DNA of 29,762 bases. Origin: Betaproteobacteria bacterium (GTDB taxonomy: Bacteria; Pseudomonadota; Gammaproteobacteria; Burkholderiales; SG8-41). The stretch lies in NCBI GenBank assembly GCA_025356695.1, contig JANXSE010000314.1:1-29762 (forward strand), in the 5' to 3' direction. Under the pieces are notes generated by a model. That model saw only the letters and a program-made list of their open reading frames with translations. It was not told the origin of the DNA and searched no databases. Position numbers and translations under genes: made by a program. Shown one piece after another: positions 23,714-29,762 of this stretch (positions are counted from its first letter, which is position 1; the number at the start of each line of letters is the position of its first letter).

Positions 23714-24475
23714 ATGGATAACGCCGCGCTCAGCATTCGCGATCTGACCAAGGAGTATGTGCGCGGCAAGCCGGTGCTGCGCGGCATCAGTCTCGATTTC
23801 GCCGGCAGCGGGTTTACCGCGATCATCGGGCCTTCGGGCACCGGCAAGAGCACGCTGATCCGCTGCATCAACCGGCTGGTCGAGCCGACCGCCGGTTCGG
23901 TCATCTTCGAAAATCAGGACATCGTCGCTTTGCCGCGCCGCGCGCTGCGCCTGGCGCGGCGCCAGATCGGCATGGTGTTCCAGGAATACAACCTCGTTGA
24001 ACGCCTGACCGTGATGGAGAATCTGCTGAGCGGCCGCCTCGGTTATGTTGCGCCGTGGAAAGCCTGGCTGCGCCGCTTTCCGCAATCCGATATCGACGAT
24101 GCATTTGAGTTGCTCGATGTGGTCGGGCTGGCAGGGTTCGCCAACCAGCGCGCCGACAGCCTCTCCGGCGGGCAGCGCCAGCGCGTGGGCATTGCGCGCG
24201 CGGTCATGCAGCGGCCGCGCCTGCTGCTGGCCGACGAGCCGACCTCGTCGCTCGATCCGAAGACCTCGGTCGAAATCATGACGCTGCTGCGCGATCTCGG
24301 CCGCGTAAAAAACATTCCCGTGATCGTCAATATGCACGATGTCGAGCTGGCGAAGCGCTTTGCCGACCGCGTGATCGGCATGTCGGGGGGCGCGGTGGTT
24401 TATGACGGTGCGCCGTCCGGACTGAATGATACGCACCTCAAATCGATCTACGGCGGCGAGGACTGGCTGCAGTGA
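23714..24475 (+). CDS. phnC: Phosphonate-type ABC importer, ATP-binding subunit
   Basis: 253 residues. Walker [10 protein letters not shown] (39-47), Q-loop [13 protein letters not shown] (Q90), signature [14 protein letters not shown] (150-163) and Walker [13 protein letters not shown] (170-181) are complete, and H-loop NMHDVELA follows. The [19 protein letters not shown] stretch is typical of PhnC. It starts four bases after phnD and ends overlapping the GTG of the first phnE by GTGA, so translation of the operon is coupled. It powers uptake through the two PhnE subunits. Confidence 0.93.
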   Translation: MDNAALSIRDLTKEYVRGKPVLRGISLDFAGSGFTAIIGPSGTGKSTLIRCINRLVEPTAGSVIFENQDIVALPRRALRLARRQIGMVFQEYNLVERLTVMENLLSGRLGYVAPWKAWLRRFPQSDIDDAFELLDVVGLAGFANQRADSLSGGQRQRVGIARAVMQRPRLLLADEPTSSLDPKTSVEIMTLLRDLGRVKNIPVIVNMHDVELAKRFADRVIGMSGGAVVYDGAPSGLNDTHLKSIYGGEDWLQ

Positions 24476-25278
24476 TCGCCGAGGCGCCCCGCGTCGCATT
24501 TCCGCCGAACTGGCGGGCACGTGCCGCCTGGGTCGCGCTGGCGCTCTACATCATCTACGCGTGCTCACTGCTCGATTTCACGTGGGCGCGTTTCATGGTC
24601 GGCCTCGACAACGGCGCGCGTTTCATCGGTCGCATGCTGCCGCCGAATTTCGCGCGCTGGGAAATTCTGGTGAAGGGGCTCACCGAAAGCATCGAGATCG
24701 CCATCCTTGCCTCGGTGCTGGGCATTCTGCTGTCTTTGCCGATCGGCCTGTTCGCCGCGCGCAACCTGATGCCGCTGTGGGTGACATGGCCGTCACGCAT
24801 GCTGATTGCGCTGTGCCGCTCCTTCCACCCGGTGATCGTTGCGATTGTCTTCGTCAAGGCGCTCGGCTTCGGCGCCATGTCCGGGATTGCGGCGCTGACG
24901 GTCGCTTCGATCGGTTTCGCCGGCAAGCTGTTCGCCGAGGCGATCGAGGAGATTTCGCTCAAGCAGGTCGAGGCGGTGCGCGCCACCGGCGCACCGTTCA
25001 TGAATGTCATCACCTATGGCGTGTTGCCGCAGGTGTTCGGGCGCTTTCTGGGCTTCTCGACCTACCAGCTTGACTCGAATTTGCGCAACTCGACCATGGT
25101 CGGCATTGTCGGTGCGGGCGGCATTGGTGGCGCGCTGTTCGCGGCCTTCCAGCGTTTCGATTACGACTTCGTTTGCGCCATGCTGCTGTCAATCATATTG
25201 CTGATCTTCGCCGGTGAAGTTCTCGCCAACAAGGTGCGCGCCATATTCGTCGAGCGCACGCGTGTGGACGAGGAATAA
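24472..25278 (+). CDS. phnE: Phosphonate-type ABC importer permease 1
   Basis: 268 residues from GTG 24472, overlapping the phnC stop. An N-terminal membrane segment ([15 protein letters not shown]) is followed by several others. The ABC-permease EAA loop reads [21 protein letters not shown], followed by [16 protein letters not shown]. The C-terminal signature [21 protein letters not shown] is that of PhnE. It should form a heterodimeric channel with the second permease, three bases downstream. Confidence 0.92.
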   Translation: MIAEAPRVAFPPNWRARAAWVALALYIIYACSLLDFTWARFMVGLDNGARFIGRMLPPNFARWEILVKGLTESIEIAILASVLGILLSLPIGLFAARNLMPLWVTWPSRMLIALCRSFHPVIVAIVFVKALGFGAMSGIAALTVASIGFAGKLFAEAIEEISLKQVEAVRATGAPFMNVITYGVLPQVFGRFLGFSTYQLDSNLRNSTMVGIVGAGGIGGALFAAFQRFDYDFVCAMLLSIILLIFAGEVLANKVRAIFVERTRVDEE

Positions 25279-25281
25279 CCG

Positions 25282-26088
25282 GTGAACGACGCGACGCTCG
25301 AAGCCCGAATCTGGCGCCGTTTCACGCCGGCGCAGCGCCTGGCGCGCTTCGCCGTCTACCTCGCGGTCGTCACCGCCGTGGTTGTGTCGATCCAGACCGT
25401 CGAGGTGATCCCGGAGTTTCTGCTCGACGCACCCGAGCAGATGGCCGACCTGCTGCGCCGGATGTGGCCGATCGCGTTTTCGTATTATCCGAAAGGGGTG
25501 CACGAAGCACTGGTCGAGACGCTGCATATCGCCACCCTCGGCACCATCATTTCGGTCGTCATTGCCTTTCCGATCGGGTTGGCCGCAGCGCACAACATCG
25601 CGCCCAATCGCCTGCTCAATCACGCCGCACGCCTGCTGCTGGTGTCGAGCCGGTCGGTCAATTCTCTGGTGTGGGCGCTGTTGTTCGTTGCGGTGTTCGG
25701 CCCGGGCGCGCTGGCCGGCACGCTGGCGATCGCGTTCCGCTCGGTCGGTTTTGTCGGCAAACTCGTCGGCGAGGCGGTCGAGGAGGCCAATCGCGGCACG
25801 GTCGAGGCGCTGGAGGCGAGCGGTGCGCCGTGGCTGTCAGTGCTGAGCTTCGGCTACTGGCCGCAGATTCAGCCGTCGTTTTGGTCGGTGGTGCTGTTCC
25901 GCTGGGACATCAACGTGCGCGAGTCGGCGGTGCTGGGACTCGTCGGTGCCGGCGGCATCGGCATGGCGCTCGATACCGCGATGAACCTCTTTCAGTGGGA
26001 CCGAGTGGCGATGGTATTGCTGGCGATCTTCGCGGTCGTGATCGCCGCCGAAATCGTCGTGACCGCAATCCGCAAGCGCATCCTCTGA
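25282..26088 (+). CDS. phnE: Phosphonate-type ABC importer permease 2
   Basis: 268 residues from GTG 25282, with GAGGAAT upstream. The EAA loop reads VGEAVEEANRGTVEALEASG, then GAPWLSVLSFGYWPQI, and the tail has LGLVGAGGIGMALDTAMNLFQW. It is the same length as the first permease and clearly homologous but well diverged, so the two are probably an old pair rather than a recent copy. It ends seven bases before the convergent HAD gene; a GCGCGC-TTCA-GCGCGC stem (26089-26104) spans the junction without a T-run. Confidence 0.92.
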   Translation: MNDATLEARIWRRFTPAQRLARFAVYLAVVTAVVVSIQTVEVIPEFLLDAPEQMADLLRRMWPIAFSYYPKGVHEALVETLHIATLGTIISVVIAFPIGLAAAHNIAPNRLLNHAARLLLVSSRSVNSLVWALLFVAVFGPGALAGTLAIAFRSVGFVGKLVGEAVEEANRGTVEALEASGAPWLSVLSFGYWPQIQPSFWSVVLFRWDINVRESAVLGLVGAGGIGMALDTAMNLFQWDRVAMVLLAIFAVVIAAEIVVTAIRKRIL

Positions 26089-26095
26089 GCGCGCT

Positions 26096-26890
26096 TCAGC
26101 GCGCGGCAAGCAGGGCGGCGGCAAACTCGCAGAAACCCGCCCCGCTTTTTTCAAGCGTGACCCAGACGGGCGCGGATTCAATGCGGCCGGCGAAGGCGCG
26201 CACGTTGGCGACACCGACCGAATGGCGGAAGTAGCCGAACATCGGCGCGTCGTTCGGCGAATCGCCGATGAATGCAATCTGTTCGTTGTCGCGGCCGGTA
26301 TCGATGCCGAAGCATTCGGCGAACAGCGTTCTGGTCATGCCAAGTTTGTCGTAGGCGCCGAACCAGCCGTTGACGTGGATCGAGCTGACTTTGGCGGTGA
26401 GCCCGCCTTCCTGCATCAGCGTAACGATGCGCGCGACCGCACTGTCGGCAAGGCGCGGCACGTCCTCGCAGAAATCGATGGCGAGATCGGCTTCGCGATA
26501 ATGCTGGTCGGCGGAAATTGCGCAGCCCGGCACCGCAGCGACGATGCGTGCGCCGATCGCGGCGAGTTTCGTGCGGTTGGCCGCCCGCGTGGCGTCGTCC
26601 TCGGCGTAGCGTCGCCGCATCGCCTGCGCGGCGTGATCGTAGCGAAAATAAAACGCGCCGTTTTCGCCGACGACACCGTCCACCGGCCACATGCGTGCGA
26701 TGTGATCGCACCAGCCGGCGGGGCGTCCGGTCACCGGCACCACGCGTAATCCGGCATCATGCAGCGACTCCAGTGCCGTGTAAGCCGCCGCTGTCAGGCG
26801 ACCGTCGCTGGTCAGCGTGTCGTCGATGTCGCACAACACGTTGCGGATCTGGCGGCGCTGCAGCGCCGGGAATTCGGCGAGCGGCTTCAT
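26096..26890 (-). CDS. HAD-superfamily phosphatase (HAD-IIB type)
   Basis: 264 residues. HAD motif I is D21IDDTLT, with D21 as nucleophile and D23 as acid/base. Motif II follows in VVPVTGRPAGW, and motif IV GDSPNDAPMF supplies the magnesium aspartates. The GENGAFYF segment and an alpha/beta cap of about 100 residues place it in the HAD-IIB (Cof/sugar-phosphatase-like) group. Such enzymes hydrolyse phosphate esters of sugars or similar metabolites. The substrate is unknown. The ATG overlaps the stop of the Bug gene upstream (TAATG), so it is translationally coupled to a carboxylate receptor, while facing a phosphonate-type importer. That association may hint at a phosphorylated organic acid or sugar, but this is inference. 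Confidence 0.85.
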   Translation of the reverse strand: MKPLAEFPALQRRQIRNVLCDIDDTLTSDGRLTAAAYTALESLHDAGLRVVPVTGRPAGWCDHIARMWPVDGVVGENGAFYFRYDHAAQAMRRRYAEDDATRAANRTKLAAIGARIVAAVPGCAISADQHYREADLAIDFCEDVPRLADSAVARIVTLMQEGGLTAKVSSIHVNGWFGAYDKLGMTRTLFAECFGIDTGRDNEQIAFIGDSPNDAPMFGYFRHSVGVANVRAFAGRIESAPVWVTLEKSGAGFCEFAAALLAAR

Positions 26891-27873
26891 TATTCTGCGC
26901 GTATGCCGGCGTCCTTGATGACCTTGCCCCAGCGCGTGAACTCGGTGCGCAGGAACTCGGCGGCCTGCTCGGGGGTGCCGGTCGCCGGTTCGCCGCCGAC
27001 CACGAGCAGGCGTTCACGCGTCTCCGGCAGCAGCATGACCTTGGTCAGTTCCGCATTCAGCCGGTCGATAATCTCGCGCGGCGTTCCCGCCGGCGCGGCG
27101 ACGATGTACCAGTTGATAGCGGTGAACTGCGGCAGGCCCGCCTCGGCCGCGGACGGCACCTGCGGTACCGCCTTGACGCGCTTGGTGTCGAGAATCGCGA
27201 GCCCGCGCATTTTGCCGTCGTTGATATAGGACGCGGAGGCTGCCGACATGGTGGCAATCGAGATGTCGACTTCGCCGCTCATCGCGCCGATCAGTCCCTG
27301 TGTGCCGCCCTTGTAAGGCACGTGCAGAATCTGCGTCTTTGTCAGTGATTTGAACAGTTCGCCGGCGAGGTGCGGCGTCGAGCCGATGCCGCCAGAGGAA
27401 TACGACAGCTTGTTCGGCTGCGCGCGCGCGAGCGCAATCAACTCGCGCAGCGTCTTCACTGGCACCGAAGGATGCGATAACAGCAGCGAGGGGATCGAGC
27501 CGCACTGCATGACGGGCGCAAAATCGCGCAGCGGATCGTAGCCGACCTTCGCGTACAGGTTCGGATTGATGACAAAGGGCGGCGGTGCCATCAGCAGCGA
27601 GTAGCCGTCGGGTGCGGCGCGCGCGACGGCTTCAAAAGCAAGGTTGCCGCCGGCGCCGGTGCGCGGTTCGGGCACGATCTGCTGACCGAGTCCCGGTGCG
27701 AGTTTGAGCGCGAGCCAGCGTGTGACGAGATCCGTGCCGCCCGTTGAGAACGGCATGGCGATGCGCACGGGTTTCGCCGGATAGGCCTGTGCGCCAGCAG
27801 GCCGCGGTGCGAGTGCCGGCGTCAAAGACAGGGCGATGATGCAAATGCGGGTTCCGATGCTGCGGACGTTCAC
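26890..27873 (-). CDS. Bug-family tripartite tricarboxylate transporter receptor, tandem copy 3
   Basis: 327 residues. A signal peptide (IALSLTPALAPRPAGAQA) leads to YPAKPVRIAMPFSTGGTDLV, then RTGAGGNLAFEAV, SSGGIGSTPHLAGELF and AEAGLPQFTAINWY. Over about 297 mature residues it aligns without gaps to the next gene upstream; counting by eye, roughly 57 positions differ, so about 80% are identical. This indicates a fairly recent duplication. Its stop overlaps the start of the HAD phosphatase (TAATG). No membrane partner (tctA/tctB) is visible in the window. Confidence 0.93.
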   Translation of the reverse strand: MNVRSIGTRICIIALSLTPALAPRPAGAQAYPAKPVRIAMPFSTGGTDLVTRWLALKLAPGLGQQIVPEPRTGAGGNLAFEAVARAAPDGYSLLMAPPPFVINPNLYAKVGYDPLRDFAPVMQCGSIPSLLLSHPSVPVKTLRELIALARAQPNKLSYSSGGIGSTPHLAGELFKSLTKTQILHVPYKGGTQGLIGAMSGEVDISIATMSAASASYINDGKMRGLAILDTKRVKAVPQVPSAAEAGLPQFTAINWYIVAAPAGTPREIIDRLNAELTKVMLLPETRERLLVVGGEPATGTPEQAAEFLRTEFTRWGKVIKDAGIRAE

Positions 27874-27913
27874 GTTTTTATCCCGTCAAAGATACGGCTA
27901 CGTTGCCGCTGTC

Positions 27914-28879
27914 CTACTCTGCTTTGATGCCGGCGTCCTTGATGACGCGGCTCCAGCGGTTGAATTCTTCGCGCAGGAACTCCGCGGCCTGCTCGGGGGT
28001 ACCGGTCGCCGGTTCGCCGCCGACGGCGAGCAGGCGTTCGCGTGTCTCCGGCAACTGCATGACCTTCGCGACTTCGGTGTTGAGGCGGTCGATGATGTCG
28101 CGCGGTGTACCGGCCGGTGCCATCAGCACGTACCAGTTGATCGCCAGCAACTGGGGCAGACCTGCTTCGGCCGAAGTCGGCACCTGCGGAATTGTCTTCA
28201 CGCGTTTGCCGTCGAGGACTGCTAACCCGCGCATCTTGCCGTCGTTGACGTAGGAGGCCGACGCCGCCGACATGGTGCCAATGACGATATCGACTTCGCC
28301 GCTCATCGCGCCAACAAGGCCGAGATTGCCGCCCTTGTAGGGCACGTGCACGATCTGCGTTTTTGTCAGCGACTTCAGCAACTCGCCGGCAAGATGCGGC
28401 GTCGAGCCGATGCCGCCGGAGGCGTACGACAGCTTGTTCGGACTGCTGCGCGCCAGCGCGATCAGTTCACGCAGCGTTTTTGCCGGCACCGAGGGATGCG
28501 ACAGCAGCAGCGACGGGATCGAACCGCACAGGGTGACGGGCGTGAAATCGCGGAAGGGGTCGTAGGGCGTTTTGGCGTAGAGCGTCGGGTTGACGACGAA
28601 GGGCGGCGCAGCCATCAGCAGGGTATAGCCATCGGCCGGCGAGCGGGCGACGAATTCATGGGCGATATTGCCGCCGGCGCCGGTGCGCGGTTCGGGCACG
28701 ATCTGCTGGCCCAGGGCCGGCGCCATTTTCAGCGCAATCCAGCGCGTCACCAGATCGGTGCCGCCGGTGCCGAAGGGCATGGCGATGCGTATGGCTTTTA
28801 CCGGGTACGATTGCGCAAATCCCGCGTGTGCGGCAAGCGCGAGTACCAAGGCCAGAATTGATGTCGTAACTCGTTTCAC
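27914..28879 (-). CDS. Bug-family tripartite tricarboxylate transporter receptor, tandem copy 2
   Basis: 321 residues. The signal peptide is MKRVTTSILALVLALAAHAG (cleavage probably after FA), followed by YPVKAIRIAMPFGTGGTDLV and RTGAGGNIAHEFVARSPADG, with the same later motifs as the downstream copy. It is the near twin of the gene at 26890 and more distant from the gene at 28897. The 40-base gap to the next gene shows no terminator, so all three are probably one transcript. Binding partner and ligand unknown. Confidence 0.93.
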   Translation of the reverse strand: MKRVTTSILALVLALAAHAGFAQSYPVKAIRIAMPFGTGGTDLVTRWIALKMAPALGQQIVPEPRTGAGGNIAHEFVARSPADGYTLLMAAPPFVVNPTLYAKTPYDPFRDFTPVTLCGSIPSLLLSHPSVPAKTLRELIALARSSPNKLSYASGGIGSTPHLAGELLKSLTKTQIVHVPYKGGNLGLVGAMSGEVDIVIGTMSAASASYVNDGKMRGLAVLDGKRVKTIPQVPTSAEAGLPQLLAINWYVLMAPAGTPRDIIDRLNTEVAKVMQLPETRERLLAVGGEPATGTPEQAAEFLREEFNRWSRVIKDAGIKAE

Positions 28880-28896
28880 GCCTCGCTCCTCACACC

Positions 28897-29762
28897 TTAC
28901 TCGCTCTTGATGCCACCGTCGCGAATGACGCGGCCCCAGCGTTCGTATTCGTTTTTCAGAAACTCGGTCGCCTGTTCCGGCGTCGCGGAGGCCGGTTCGC
29001 CGCCCATCGCGGCGAGACGCTCGCGCGTGTCTGCCTGCGCCATGGCCTTGACCGATTCGGCGTTCAGGCGCTCGATGATGGCGCGCGGTGTGGCCGCCGG
29101 CGCCAGCACCATGTACCAGTTGACCGCCACCAGTTGCGGCATGCCAGACTCGGCACTGGTCGGCACCTGCGGCAGCGACGCCACACGTTTGGCATCGAGG
29201 ATCGCCAGCGGACGGATACGATTCTCTTTGATATACGGGACCACGCTGGAACTGGCGACAATCACGACATCGACCTCGCCGCTCATCGCGCCGACGAGTC
29301 CGACGGTCGCGCTTTTATACGGCACATGCAGGATGTTGGTTTTGGTCAGCGACTTCATCAACTCGGCGGCGAGTTGATTGACCGAGCCGACGCCGCCCGA
29401 GCCGTAAGTGAGTTTGCCCGGCTGGCTGCGCGCGATCTTGATCAGATCGCCCAGCGTTTTTGCCGGCACCGACGGGTGCACGACCAGCACATTGGGGATC
29501 GAGCCGAGCACCGCCACTGCAGCGAAATCACGCACCGGATCAAAACCCGATTTCGGATTGAGGTTCGGGTTGATGACCACCGGCGGTGCCGCCATCAATA
29601 GTGTGTAGCCGTCGGGGGCTGCCTTCGCCACGGCATCGTGCGCGATGTTGCCACCGGCGCCGAGGCGCGGATCGGGCACCACCTGCTGACCGAGGGCGGG
29701 CGAGAGTTTGAGTGCGATGAGGCGACCGACGACATCGGTGCCGCCGGCAAACGGCAGCAGCA
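28897..29762 (-). CDS. Bug-family tripartite tricarboxylate transporter receptor, tandem copy 1 (N-terminus cut by window edge)
   Basis: The frame is open to the right edge, and the visible part begins LLPFAGGTDVVGRLIALKLS, which aligns with residue ~12 of the mature copies. The signal peptide and start lie outside the window. Motifs RLGAGGNIAHDAVAKAAPDG, GSGGVGSVNQLAAELM and SAESGMPQLVAVNWYMV are present. It is clearly related to the two downstream copies but diverged from both. It ends 17 bases before the next gene. Confidence 0.93.
   Translation of the reverse strand, partial: LLPFAGGTDVVGRLIALKLSPALGQQVVPDPRLGAGGNIAHDAVAKAAPDGYTLLMAAPPVVINPNLNPKSGFDPVRDFAAVAVLGSIPNVLVVHPSVPAKTLGDLIKIARSQPGKLTYGSGGVGSVNQLAAELMKSLTKTNILHVPYKSATVGLVGAMSGEVDVVIVASSSVVPYIKENRIRPLAILDAKRVASLPQVPTSAESGMPQLVAVNWYMVLAPAATPRAIIERLNAESVKAMAQADTRERLAAMGGEPASATPEQATEFLKNEYERWGRVIRDGGIKSE

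Overview
The window looks like chromosomal DNA of a GC-rich betaproteobacterium, most likely near Burkholderiales. Four things point there: the gene neighbourhood proS / rppH / CNP1-like gene / proB-obgE-rpmA-rplU / ispB; a PP0621-pilS-pilR-ampD block; class Ia nrdAB with NrdR boxes; and four Bug-type tripartite-tricarboxylate receptors, a family greatly expanded in Bordetella, Cupriavidus and relatives. I see no phage, insertion sequence, CRISPR array or rRNA. There is one tRNA, tRNA-Pro(CGG).

Layout. (1) 1-2674: proS (minus, runs off the left edge) diverges from a spermidine-synthase-like gene and rppH. (2) 2692-5819: a rubrerythrin with its own promoter, palindromic operator and terminator, then a GlpC/HdrD-like Fe-S oxidoreductase, a DUF3501 protein and a CNP1-like exported protein. 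The last three are tightly spaced or overlapping. This block sits inside the otherwise conserved housekeeping cluster. (3) 5950-7332: an unknown multi-pass membrane protein and an unknown exported protein, convergent. (4) 7422-10262: rplU-rpmA-[terminator]-obgE-proB on the minus strand, with ispB divergent from rplU. (5) 11461-15505: tRNA-Pro, PP0621 protein, the PilS/PilR two-component pair and ampD. (6) 15748-20155: the ribonucleotide reductase operon with a NrdR-box pair 31 bp apart. A 36-codon reading frame between nrdA and nrdB starts in an ATGA overlap with the nrdA stop. (7) 20194-21234: DUF2442 protein, an H1-like Lys/Ala-rich DNA-binding protein with terminator, and NrtS. (8) 21253-29762: one Bug receptor, a KTSC protein, a phnD-phnC-phnE-phnE ABC importer, then on the minus strand three tandem Bug receptors whose last member is coupled by TAATG to a HAD phosphatase.

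How the genes fit together. Most of the window is translation, isoprenoid/quinone, proline, cell-wall recycling and dNTP housekeeping. The accessory interest lies in four places: the rubrerythrin / Fe-S oxidoreductase / DUF3501 module, a recurring but functionally undescribed set that I infer acts in peroxide or redox defence; the CxxC-ending mini-ORF inside nrdAB; the uptake region, where a phosphonate-type importer without any C-P bond cleavage genes lies against a HAD phosphatase coupled to periplasmic receptors; and a sharp drop in GC in the first ~465 bases, inside proS. Gene identities come from recognising motifs and family architecture by eye; no database search was run.
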